Positions 1-6,664 of a stretch of 7,543 nucleotides of DNA are shown one piece after another. Position 1 is the first letter of the stretch. Each line of letters begins with the position of its first letter. The notes below the pieces were generated by a model. It ran no database searches, was not told the origin of the DNA, and worked only from the letters and a program-made list of their open reading frames with translations. The DNA is from Candidatus Cloacimonadota bacterium. GTDB lineage: Bacteria > Cloacimonadota > Cloacimonadia > Cloacimonadales > TCS61. The stretch covers positions 1 through 7,543 of the forward strand of contig DAOVQH010000115.1 in the NCBI GenBank assembly GCA_030628755.1, in the 5' to 3' direction. The position numbers were made by a program, and so were the translations under genes.

Positions 1-14
1 AGAGAATGGACACT

Positions 15-79
15 AAGACACAAAGTTATATTTCTTATCTGTGACTATCCGTTTTATCCGTGTCATCCGTGTGCTATTT
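15..79. repeat. 65-bp direct repeat, copy 1
   Basis: This stretch recurs exactly at 156-220, offset 141 bp; the base on each side of the match differs (14 versus 155, 80 versus 221). Inside it, positions 47-73 are three consecutive 9-bp units of the form ATCCGTKTK, so the repeat is itself built from a short periodic word. No reading frame or RNA gene explains it. It lies downstream of rnfE. From memory, similar ATCCGTGT-type sentences are common between genes in several uncultured bacterial lineages. Confidence 0.93.
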
Positions 80-80
80 C

Positions 81-157
81 TTTGCCACCCCGATACAGTT
101 TACCCCGTTGGATTTTTTTATCCAACTGGGGTCATTCTTCCTTAGGGGGCAGGCAAA
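81..157. repeat. Nested inverted-repeat (hairpin) element between the direct repeats
   Basis: The inner stem pairs ACCCCGTTGGAT (102-113) with ATCCAACTGGGGT (120-132) around a loop of six T, with one bulged T at 127. Outside it, CCCC (88-91) can pair with GGGG (145-149), and at the ends TTTGCC (81-86) is the reverse complement of GGCAAA (152-157). The whole unit is therefore palindromic at three nested levels. It could be a small non-autonomous mobile element, a REP-like unit or a structured 3' end. The T-run sits in the loop, not after the stem, so it is not a normal intrinsic terminator. Confidence 0.75.
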
Positions 158-220
158 GACACAAAGTTATATTTCTTATCTGTGACTATCCGTTTTATCC
201 GTGTCATCCGTGTGCTATTT
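156..220. repeat. 65-bp direct repeat, copy 2
   Basis: This is identical over 65 bp to 15-79, including the three 9-bp ATCCGTKTK units, here at 188-214. It ends 10 bp before the stop codon of rnfE, so it lies in the immediate 3' flank of that gene. The pair of copies brackets the hairpin element at 81-157, whose last two bases overlap the start of this copy. Confidence 0.93.
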
Positions 221-230
221 TTTTCGTATC

Positions 231-815
231 TCATTTTTTCTTCAGGTTCATAAGACTCATCAAAAGACCCATTACTAAAAATGCACCCGGGGCTAGAATA
301 GCTACAATTACAGGTTTGTAGCTTGCAGGTAATACATTGAAACCAAGGAATTGACCTGCACCCAGAATTTCTCTAATTGCAGCAATTACAATAAGGGCTA
401 ATGTGAAACCGATTCCCATTCCAAGTCCATCAAGAATAGACCTGATAACATTATGCTTCCCTGCAAATGCTTCTGCCCTTCCTAAAATGATACAATTGAC
501 CACAATAAGTGGAATAAACAGTCCGAGGTTCTTATGAAGTGCAGGAACATAGGCTTCCATAACCATATCGACTATCGTTACAAATGATGCTATCACAACA
601 ATATATGAAGGAATACGTATTTTGTTTGGAATGAAATTCTTTATCAAAGAAATGAAAATATTTGAGAAGACCAGGACAAAAGTTGCTGCTACTCCCATAC
701 CAATAGCATTCTCTACTGAAGATGAAACCGCCAATACTGGACACAGTCCAAGTGCCATGACAAATACAGGATTATCTTTTATGAATCCTTTCGTAAATTC
801 TTTTATCAGTGTCAT
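231..815 (-). CDS. rnfE: Rnf electron transport complex subunit E
   Basis: This is a membrane subunit of the Rnf complex, which couples electron transfer between reduced ferredoxin and NAD+ to ion pumping across the cytoplasmic membrane. The 194-residue protein has the family's usual length and about six hydrophobic segments. The family signature GLCPVLAVSSSVENAIGMG lies at residues 23-41 and contains Cys25; a second conserved block, PLIVVNCIILGRAEAFA at 102-118, holds Cys108. In the family these cysteines help RnfA and RnfE hold an Fe-S centre in the membrane. The ATG overlaps the rnfG stop by four bases (ATGA, 812-815) and has GAGGAGG seven bases upstream, so translation is coupled to rnfG. 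The paralogues RnfA and NqrD/NqrE are alternatives, but the position after rnfG and the SSSVENA block favour RnfE. The 3' side runs straight into repeats rather than into rnfA. Confidence 0.95.
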   Translation of the reverse strand: MTLIKEFTKGFIKDNPVFVMALGLCPVLAVSSSVENAIGMGVAATFVLVFSNIFISLIKNFIPNKIRIPSYIVVIASFVTIVDMVMEAYVPALHKNLGLFIPLIVVNCIILGRAEAFAGKHNVIRSILDGLGMGIGFTLALIVIAAIREILGAGQFLGFNVLPASYKPVIVAILAPGAFLVMGLLMSLMNLKKK

Positions 816-1387
816 TCAATTTCCTCCTCATTCTTTTCTTCTTCTGTTTCAATTTCACCTGCAATACCTTCTATAAAACCAAGTCCAAGCTTGATGGATT
901 GTGCAAGTGTTCTGGTTGTAATGGTTGCTCCCGTTATGCTAATGATATTTCCGCCATCTTTATCAACAGTCATTTCTGATTTACCTTTATTCTCGAATTG
1001 TTTTTGAAATTCGGGTTTTTCACAATTGGCGCCAAGTCCGGGGGTTTCTTTCTGTTCGATTATCTTTATTTTGTTTACTTTTAAATCTGGAGTGACTCCA
1101 ACCATTGTCTTTACATCGCTGCTATATCCATAGAGAGAAGCAACAAAAGTGTAACCGACAATATTACCCTCTTCATTTTTACCAATATAAACAGTTTCTT
1201 CGTTCAAATAAGAAATGCTATCAAATGTAGATGCTTCTGGTAAGACTTCCATTCGAGCTTCTTCTTTAGCTTTTCGTTGGTTTTCTTCTATGATGGGCTT
1301 GGTGATACTATTGATATAAGCCAGAACACCACTGGCAATAACAGTGATAACAAGCAAAACAAACCCTAATCTAAAGAAATATTTCAT
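812..1387 (-). CDS. rnfG: Rnf complex subunit G, covalent FMN-binding
   Basis: RnfG carries a covalently bound FMN on the outer face of the membrane and passes electrons within the Rnf complex. The 191-residue protein has one N-terminal membrane helix (about residues 6-26), then an extracytoplasmic FMN-binding domain. The motif TPGLGANCE at 115-123 and the flavinylation motif TGAT at 152-155 are both present, with Thr155 the expected attachment residue; ApbE-type flavin transferases perform this step in the family. The aspartate often found three residues before TGAT is missing (Ile149). The C-terminus is a glutamate-rich tail (residues 178-191). The ATG at 1385-1387 has GAGG seven bases upstream. 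The gene follows rnfD after 71 nt and overlaps rnfE by four. NqrC is a relative, but the neighbours make this RnfG. Confidence 0.94.
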   Translation of the reverse strand: MKYFFRLGFVLLVITVIASGVLAYINSITKPIIEENQRKAKEEARMEVLPEASTFDSISYLNEETVYIGKNEEGNIVGYTFVASLYGYSSDVKTMVGVTPDLKVNKIKIIEQKETPGLGANCEKPEFQKQFENKGKSEMTVDKDGGNIISITGATITTRTLAQSIKLGLGFIEGIAGEIETEEEKNEEEIE

Positions 1388-1458
1388 GCTTTAACCTCAT
1401 TAAATAATTTTACGCAGATTTTTATGATTTGCTTTAAAATTATTCATCTTTTTCATAG
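1388..1458 (-). repeat. rnfD-rnfG spacer with degenerate repeat text
   Basis: This 71-nt spacer contains, on the minus strand, AAAAATCTGCGTAA (around 1410-1423). It resembles the CTGCG/CACAG/CACGG word families seen in intergenic repeats of similar genomes (from memory). The last codons of rnfD just beside it show the same character. No gene, promoter or terminator is evident, apart from the rnfG ribosome binding site at its end. The assignment as a repeat relic rests on resemblance only. Confidence 0.3.
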
Positions 1459-2547
1459 TTAATTTGTGTTTATGCGTGTTCTAATTTTTATTTCCCCGAA
1501 GATTCTGGGAATAGTGTATCTGTCAATGAGTGGAACAGCAATGTTCATAAGGAGGATAGAATATGAAACTCCTTCTGGGTAGCCTCCAACCAGACGAATT
1601 ACAACGGTCAGAATTCCACAACCAATTCCGAAAATAATTCTTCCCTTTTTTGTTACCGGTGATGTTACCATATCTGTTGCCATGAAAAATGCACCTAAGA
1701 TTAAACCACCGGAAAATATATGGAATACAGGCAAGAGAATAGATACGGAAAACAATCCGTTAATTCCACCGAAAATATAGGTAAGAACAAATACTGTTCC
1801 AATATAACTTATAGGAATTCGCCATTCTATGATATGTTTATAAGCAAGGTAAGCTGCTCCAATAAGTAGTGCAGCTGCAGAGACTTCACCGATAACACCT
1901 CCAATATTTCCCCAGAAAAGATTTTGAATTGTATCTGCACTTGCCAAGCTGTTCATAACTGTTTCTGCCATGTCTCTACTGATCTGGGTTGTATCTCTGA
2001 TAGCTTTTGCAACTCCAAGGGGAGTAGCTGAAGTTATAACAGCAGGCACATTTGAAGGTAAGTCCTTCAAACCATTGATTGAACTTTCGAATATGTTACT
2101 GAGAGGATTTGTTGCTTTCCATCCGGCAGTCATTAATGTGGGCCAGGAAGCTACAAGAAATGCTCTACCCAAAAGTGCAGGATTGAATATATTATATCCA
2201 AGACCACCGAATATCTGTTTTCCAATTGTAATCGCAAATACTGAACCTACAACCGGTAACCACCAGGGAGAAGCACTATTGATATTAAATGCGATAAGAA
2301 TTCCCGTGACAACTGCACTTCCATCGCTGACTGTAATCGGGACCTTTCTTAGTCTCTGAATTACAGCTTCAGTAACAACTGCTGCTATAACTGCATAAAT
2401 AGTTAGAATTAGAGATTGAATTCCAAAAAAGAATATTCCAACCAAAAGAGCAGGAGTTAAAGCTAATACAACCTGCCACATAACAGAAGGGACAGAGATA
2501 CGCTGTTTTATATGAGGTGAAGCAGAAACAGCATAAACATCACTCAT
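1459..2547 (-). CDS. rnfD: Rnf complex subunit D, covalent FMN-binding membrane protein
   Basis: RnfD is the polytopic membrane subunit that carries a covalent FMN and is thought to form part of the ion path of the Rnf complex. The 362-residue protein shows the family blocks in order: SDGSAVVTGILIAFNI at 74-89, GGLGYNIFNPALLGRAF at 114-130, the flavinylation site TSATPLG at 172-178 with Thr175 as the expected FMN attachment, FFMATDMVTSPVT at 287-299 and GGYPEGVSYSILLMN at 321-335. Hydrophobic segments alternate throughout, consistent with about ten helices. The ATG at 2545-2547 has GGAGG four bases upstream. NqrB is the close relative; the upstream RnfC, with two ferredoxin clusters, decides for RnfD. 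The last residues (RTRINTN) are encoded by sequence resembling the intergenic repeat words, so the C-terminus may have been altered by repeat sequence. Confidence 0.95.
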   Translation of the reverse strand: MSDVYAVSASPHIKQRISVPSVMWQVVLALTPALLVGIFFFGIQSLILTIYAVIAAVVTEAVIQRLRKVPITVSDGSAVVTGILIAFNINSASPWWLPVVGSVFAITIGKQIFGGLGYNIFNPALLGRAFLVASWPTLMTAGWKATNPLSNIFESSINGLKDLPSNVPAVITSATPLGVAKAIRDTTQISRDMAETVMNSLASADTIQNLFWGNIGGVIGEVSAAALLIGAAYLAYKHIIEWRIPISYIGTVFVLTYIFGGINGLFSVSILLPVFHIFSGGLILGAFFMATDMVTSPVTKKGRIIFGIGCGILTVVIRLVGGYPEGVSYSILLMNIAVPLIDRYTIPRIFGEIKIRTRINTN

Positions 2548-2607
2548 AGATCCTCCAAATAAATTAAGAATTCAAACTCATAAATATAAAATTATTTTCC
2601 TGTACCT

Positions 2608-2628
2608 GCACCTCGCACCTCGCACCCC
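2608..2628. repeat. Three 7-bp tandem units in the rnfC-rnfD spacer
   Basis: The word GCACCTC occurs twice in tandem (2608-2614 and 2615-2621), followed by a third copy ending in CCC (2622-2628). The GC-rich patch extends to about 2656 with related words (CGCAACC, ACCTGAACC). It contrasts with the AT-rich sequence beside it and lies inside the Rnf operon, in the 108 nt between the rnfC stop and the rnfD start. Similar GCGAGGT-type runs occur between genes in related genomes (from memory). Nothing indicates a protein or a terminator here. Confidence 0.8.
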
Positions 2629-2655
2629 GTAACACGAATCTCGCAACCTGAACCT

Positions 2656-3978
2656 CTAATCTTGATTTCTCTTCTCAGTCACCTTTATTTTCCCAATATC
2701 GATCCACTGGATCAGCTTAATATGAGAAGGGCAAACATAAGCACAACTTCCGCATTTCATGCAATCCATAACCCCATATTTTTCTGCCATTTCCCAATCT
2801 TCATGACGAACATTATGGGCAATAAGACTGGGGACAAGATTCATGGGGCAGACATCTACGCATCTTCCACAACGGAGACAGGTGCTTTCTTCTTCTTTAT
2901 GAGCTTCTTTTTTATTGAAGAGAATCAGTCCGGAGCTTCCTTTTGTCATGGGTGTTTCCAGCGATGGAATAGCGAATCCCATCATTGGACCACCGGAAAT
3001 AACTTTGCCAATTTCTTCGTATGTTCCATCACAAAAATCTAAAAGTTCAGAGAATAATACTCCAATACGAGCTTTTACATTCTTAGGATTTTTAACGATT
3101 TTCCCACTTACAGTTATGACTCTGTCTATGAGGGGTTTTTTGTATCTTACAGCTTCATAAACAGCAATTGCAGTGCCCACATTCTGCACGACCACTCCAA
3201 TATCCATTGGAAGCCCACCTTTGTTGGGAACTCTCCGTTTTGTAGCGGCATATATCAGCTGTTTTTCAGCACCCTGTGGGTATTTAAGTTTAAGACCAAT
3301 GACTTTTATATCTGATTCATTTTTGAGAAGTTTTTTAAAAAGTTTAATTGCGTCTGGTTTATTCACTTCAATGCCCACGATTCCTTTTTTTGCACCGAGG
3401 ATTTTTTTTAATATTTTTAAACCATTAATAATGTCATCTGTGTGTTCAAGCATTATACGATAATCTGCAGTAAGATAAGGTTCACATTCCACACCGTTCA
3501 CAATAAGTGTATCGATAGGTTTTTCAGGAGGAGGGGAGAGTTTAACATGAGTTGGGAATCCAGCTCCACCCATTCCGCAAATACCAGCATCAGCGACTCG
3601 TTTCTTCATTTCATCAACAGAAAGTTCCATATAATTTTCATCATCTTCCAGTTTGATCCAATTGTCTTTTTCATCGCTTGTAATTTCAATTCCCATTGCC
3701 ATTATACCAGTAGGATGAGGAAATTTATCTATCTTTGTTACTTTTCCAGAAATAGAAGCATGCATGGGTATAGAAACAAATCCACCGGGTTCAGCAATTT
3801 TCTGCCCAACAAGGACTTCATCTCCATGTTTTACTATGGGATTGGATATAGCACCAATATGCTGGGAAAGTGGAATTATGACCTTTTTGGGAAGGGGCAT
3901 TTCTTCGATATGTCTATCTTTTGAATAATGCTTTAAATCATGAGGGTGAATCCCTCCGGGAAAAGTCTTGAGACCCAT
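2656..3978 (-). CDS. rnfC: Rnf complex subunit C, NADH-binding Fe-S subunit
   Basis: RnfC is the peripheral cytoplasmic subunit where NAD+ is reduced or NADH oxidised. The 440-residue protein begins with the RnfC N-terminal signature (TFPGGIHP, residues 5-12). A barrel-sandwich region follows (about 30-100), then the Complex I 51-kDa-like nucleotide/FMN fold with GMGGAGFPTHVK at 135-146 and NGVECEPYLTADYR at 161-174, and a SLBB-like segment around 285-330. Near the C-terminus are two 4Fe-4S motifs: Cys367, 370, 373 and 377, and Cys406, 409, 412 and 416. The length matches the standard short form, without the long alanine-rich tail of proteobacterial RsxC. The ATG at 3976-3978 has GGGAG five bases upstream. 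It is the first gene of the cluster in the window, so the operon promoter should lie in 3979-4168. Confidence 0.97.
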   Translation of the reverse strand: MGLKTFPGGIHPHDLKHYSKDRHIEEMPLPKKVIIPLSQHIGAISNPIVKHGDEVLVGQKIAEPGGFVSIPMHASISGKVTKIDKFPHPTGIMAMGIEITSDEKDNWIKLEDDENYMELSVDEMKKRVADAGICGMGGAGFPTHVKLSPPPEKPIDTLIVNGVECEPYLTADYRIMLEHTDDIINGLKILKKILGAKKGIVGIEVNKPDAIKLFKKLLKNESDIKVIGLKLKYPQGAEKQLIYAATKRRVPNKGGLPMDIGVVVQNVGTAIAVYEAVRYKKPLIDRVITVSGKIVKNPKNVKARIGVLFSELLDFCDGTYEEIGKVISGGPMMGFAIPSLETPMTKGSSGLILFNKKEAHKEEESTCLRCGRCVDVCPMNLVPSLIAHNVRHEDWEMAEKYGVMDCMKCGSCAYVCPSHIKLIQWIDIGKIKVTEKRNQD

Positions 3979-3995
3979 ATTTGCTCCCTATCTTA

Positions 3996-4007
3996 TCTAA
4001 ATTTAGA
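3996..4007. promoter_or_regulatory. 12-bp perfect palindrome upstream of rnfC
   Basis: TCTAAATTTAGA is a perfect palindrome ending 18 nt before the rnfC start, in the 190-nt divergent region between rnfC and the permease gene. Its position fits an operator or a leader element for the Rnf operon. I do not recognise it as the site of a named regulator, and AT-rich palindromes of this length arise by chance. No convincing -35/-10 pair for rnfC could be fixed in this region. Confidence 0.3.
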
Positions 4008-4168
4008 CTATTTACACAGTATTTTGTTTACAACATTTTAAAACTCTATATTAAAAGCAAGAATTTTTTTGTGAAAACAATAATGGAGATTTCTGATTAG
4101 ATATAAGTGGACAAAATTTATTACTTTAAAGAATTTGCTTAAAAAAATATGATAATTGGCTGAAGTTT

Positions 4169-5425
4169 ATGAAATTAAACCAGGTAGAGAAACGAACTTT
4201 TTTCCTTCTAATACTGGCAGCTTTTTTTAATGGATTTGTTTTCAGTTCATTCCAGATACAGGATATAATTGCAAAAAAAGCCCTTCATGCTTTTGATTGG
4301 CAGATCACCATTCTGGTAATGCTCTGGCCTATTTCCAATCTTCTTTCTATCTGGTGGGGAAAGATATTAGAACATTCAAAAAGCCTTTCCAAGTTCTTTG
4401 TTCTTACCGCTTTTGTGGGAAGATTGAGTTTGATCTTCATGCTCTGGGTTCATAATTACTATCAGTATTTGGTTATCCTGATTGTTATATTTTCTTTTAG
4501 TGCTTTTATCAGTCCAGCACGTAATTCCATATACCAGATGAATATAACCTGGAAAAATCGAGGAATAATATTTGGTTATACTTCCAGTTTAATAACTTTA
4601 GTTATAATTTGTACAAGCTTTATGGCTGGTAAAATCCTGGATATAAACGAGAATTGGTTCAGGTATATTTTTGCAGTTGTAGGCATTATGGGATGTATTG
4701 GCGCACTCATAATGGCTTTGATAAAAATTAAAAAGAGAAGCTTTGAAGATAAAGCATTCTTGAATCTTAAACAGTTTTTTGTTAAGCCAATAAAACGTAC
4801 ATTGGAAGTCTTGAAGGAAAATAGAGATTTTGCAATATTCCAGAGGAATTTTTTTATTTATGGAGTCTCTTTTATGATCCTGCTTCCGGCAATTCCAAAA
4901 TACCTTGTAGAATATTTGCAAATGAATTACACTCATACTTTCCTGGCAAAGGGAATAATTTCTCAGATCGGGATTTTGTTTTTAGCTCCATTTGCCGGGA
5001 AGATATTTGATCGAAAAAATCCTGCATTATTCACAACTTTAATTTTTCTTATTATTAGTTTTTATCCATTCACTTTACTGATTTCCAGTTTGTTCATCCG
5101 TTATAGTTTTGTTAATTATATCGTTTATCTTGCTTTTTTTATTTTTGGTATTGCAATGTCTGGGTTGATTATCTCCTGGAATATTAGTTCCATTTATTTT
5201 GCTGGAAAGGAAGATGTATCGATGTATCAGGGTGTTCATGTTACTTTGACCGGGGTAAGAGGATTGTTCGCTCCTTTCCTGGGATTATTGATTATGAAAA
5301 CACTCGGTATTAGAGCACTTTTTTGTACAGCAATGTTTTTGTTCCTTCTTGCATCAACTCTAAGCTATAAATTATATCTTGCTATGGATAAGAAGGAATT
5401 GAAAATTAGTATATATGGGAAATAG
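4169..5425 (+). CDS. Major facilitator superfamily transporter, substrate unknown
   Basis: This is a 418-residue inner-membrane permease with about twelve hydrophobic helices in two halves, separated by a basic cytoplasmic loop (about residues 186-225). Degenerate MFS motif-A loops are visible after helix 2 (WWGKILEHSKSLSK, 62-75) and after helix 8 (AGKIFDRKNP, 276-285), as expected for two homologous six-helix halves. A polar block, YQGVHVTLTGVRGLFAPFLG at 353-372, lies in helix 11. Nothing identifies the substrate, so efflux and uptake both remain possible. The ATG has only a weak ribosome binding site (GGCTGAAG). The gene is transcribed away from rnfC. The amidase gene follows after 43 nt with no terminator between them, which suggests one transcript. 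Confidence 0.85.
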   Translation: MKLNQVEKRTFFLLILAAFFNGFVFSSFQIQDIIAKKALHAFDWQITILVMLWPISNLLSIWWGKILEHSKSLSKFFVLTAFVGRLSLIFMLWVHNYYQYLVILIVIFSFSAFISPARNSIYQMNITWKNRGIIFGYTSSLITLVIICTSFMAGKILDINENWFRYIFAVVGIMGCIGALIMALIKIKKRSFEDKAFLNLKQFFVKPIKRTLEVLKENRDFAIFQRNFFIYGVSFMILLPAIPKYLVEYLQMNYTHTFLAKGIISQIGILFLAPFAGKIFDRKNPALFTTLIFLIISFYPFTLLISSLFIRYSFVNYIVYLAFFIFGIAMSGLIISWNISSIYFAGKEDVSMYQGVHVTLTGVRGLFAPFLGLLIMKTLGIRALFCTAMFLFLLASTLSYKLYLAMDKKELKISIYGK

Positions 5426-5457
5426 TTATTTATTTAGTGAAATCGTCATATATAATT

Positions 5458-5463
5458 AGGAGG
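5458..5463 (+). promoter_or_regulatory. Ribosome binding site fixing a TTG start
   Basis: AGGAGG lies five bases before TTG at 5469-5471. A strong Shine-Dalgarno site at ideal spacing, with a signal peptide beginning directly at that codon, decides for the TTG start of the amidase over any internal ATG. Confidence 0.8.
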
Positions 5464-5468
5464 AGTTT

Positions 5469-6581
5469 TTGAAACAGATTGGGTTTTTGATAATAATATT
5501 ATTCTTTAGTTTGAATCTTTCAGCATCGATAACTGTTGAATATAAATCAAAATTAGCACCTGAAGTTATCAACACGGAGATGATAAATGAGGTAGAATAT
5601 TTTAACGTTTTTGAATTGAATAAAACCTTCAAAGCTAAAATAATGGAAGACCTTCTTGATCAACGATTGAATGTCAATATTTATGGTGAGCAGTTGATTT
5701 TTTTATTGGAATCTTCCTATGTGTTTTTTCATTCTGAGATGTATAGTTTTTCTCAAGATATTGTTCAAAAAGATGGGAAATACTATATTCCTGTGGTTTT
5801 TTTAAAGATGATTTTCCCCAGAATTTTTCCTGATAAAATTACGATCAAAAAGGATAAAATCATTGCTGAAACTCCTGTGGATAGTTCAATTCGCACAATA
5901 GTATTGGATCCTGGACATGGTGGAAAAGACCCGGGTGCAGTTGGATATTCCAAAAAGAATTTTGAAAAAGATATTGTTCTTACTGTTACAAAAAAACTGA
6001 AGAAAGTATTGGAGGAAAACCTTGATGTGGAAGTGCTTTTAACCCGGGAGAAAGATGAATTTGTTTCACTTCAGCAGAGGACGAAATTTGCAAACGAGAA
6101 TACAGCAGATCTTTTTATTTCTATCCATTGTAATGCTCACCGCAAAGAGGTCATTGATGGTATTGAAGTTTTTTATTTATCAACTGCAAAGACAGATGAA
6201 GCTCGTGCAGTAGAAGCATTGGAAAATAAAGTAGTTTATGAGTATGAAGGCGGTCTGGAAGCTGTGAAAAAATATAATGACCTTGCTTTTATTCTGGCTG
6301 ATATGGCTCAAAGTGAACATCTGGAAGAGAGTTATCATCTGGGAATGAAACTGCAAAATACACTTGTGGGTTCAACTAAAGGTTATGATCGAGGTGTGAA
6401 ACAGGCAAACTTTTATGTCCTGCGTGGTGCTTTTATGCCTGCTGTTTTAATAGAACTTGGATTCTTGACCAATAAGGAAGAAGAAAAAAAATTAATTAAA
6501 ACCTCTTATCAGAATAAACTTATTCAATCAATTTATCAGGGAATTAAAAACTTTAAACTCAAGTATGATAAAATGCAATAG
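5469..6581 (+). CDS. Exported N-acetylmuramoyl-L-alanine amidase (Amidase_3, AmiC-like)
   Basis: This zinc hydrolase cuts the bond between N-acetylmuramic acid and L-alanine of the peptide stem, acting on cell-wall peptidoglycan outside the cytoplasmic membrane. The 370-residue protein has an N-terminal signal peptide (residues 1 to about 20). A region of about 115 residues follows (22-135) that looks like a copper amine oxidase N-terminal-like or AMIN-like accessory domain. The Amidase_3 domain runs from about 141 to 362. The zinc ligands are His150 in LDPGHGGKDPGA, Glu166 in KNFEKD and His220 in SIHCNA; Glu329 in VLIELGFLTN is the catalytic glutamate. A helical insert at about 240-305 corresponds to the region that regulates access in AmiA/B/C enzymes. 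It lacks LysM or SPOR repeats. It starts at TTG with a strong ribosome binding site and follows the permease gene by 43 nt. Confidence 0.93.
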   Translation: MKQIGFLIIILFFSLNLSASITVEYKSKLAPEVINTEMINEVEYFNVFELNKTFKAKIMEDLLDQRLNVNIYGEQLIFLLESSYVFFHSEMYSFSQDIVQKDGKYYIPVVFLKMIFPRIFPDKITIKKDKIIAETPVDSSIRTIVLDPGHGGKDPGAVGYSKKNFEKDIVLTVTKKLKKVLEENLDVEVLLTREKDEFVSLQQRTKFANENTADLFISIHCNAHRKEVIDGIEVFYLSTAKTDEARAVEALENKVVYEYEGGLEAVKKYNDLAFILADMAQSEHLEESYHLGMKLQNTLVGSTKGYDRGVKQANFYVLRGAFMPAVLIELGFLTNKEEEKKLIKTSYQNKLIQSIYQGIKNFKLKYDKMQ

Positions 6582-6664
6582 AGTCGAAATCAAAAGACTG
6601 AAATACTTATTATAAAATATCTAGTAGATCGTTTCCTAATTATCGTTGCAATTATTTATTTATT

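Noticed and set aside
102..132. The hairpin as an intrinsic terminator of rnfE
   Set aside because: The T-run is in the loop and no U-tract follows the stem in either direction.
15..220. Two direct repeats with a spacer, as in a CRISPR array
   Set aside because: There are only two copies, the repeats are 65 bp with internal periodicity, the spacer is itself palindromic, and there are no cas genes nearby.
82..321. A 79-codon plus-strand reading frame at the left edge
   Set aside because: It runs through the hairpin and repeats, then antisense into rnfE, with no ribosome binding site and a low-complexity translation. It is not a gene.
1970..2359. A 129-codon plus-strand frame opposite rnfD
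   Set aside because: It is the antisense shadow of a well-conserved RnfD region and matches no family I recognise.
2662..3924. Several plus-strand frames of 81-160 codons opposite rnfC
   Set aside because: All are antisense to conserved RnfC blocks, including the Fe-S motifs, and have no supporting start signals.
231..3978. Reading the cluster as Na+-NQR (nqrA-D)
   Set aside because: The first subunit has two 4Fe-4S motifs and the GMGGAGFPTH block of RnfC, not the NqrA architecture, and no NqrF-like flavoprotein is seen.
4108..4136. TGGACA as a -35 element for the permease gene
   Set aside because: No acceptable -10 follows at 16-18 bp (GAATTT only), so I did not call a promoter.
4598..4936. 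A 112-codon minus-strand frame within the permease gene
   Set aside because: It is antisense to transmembrane coding sequence and has no recognisable domain.
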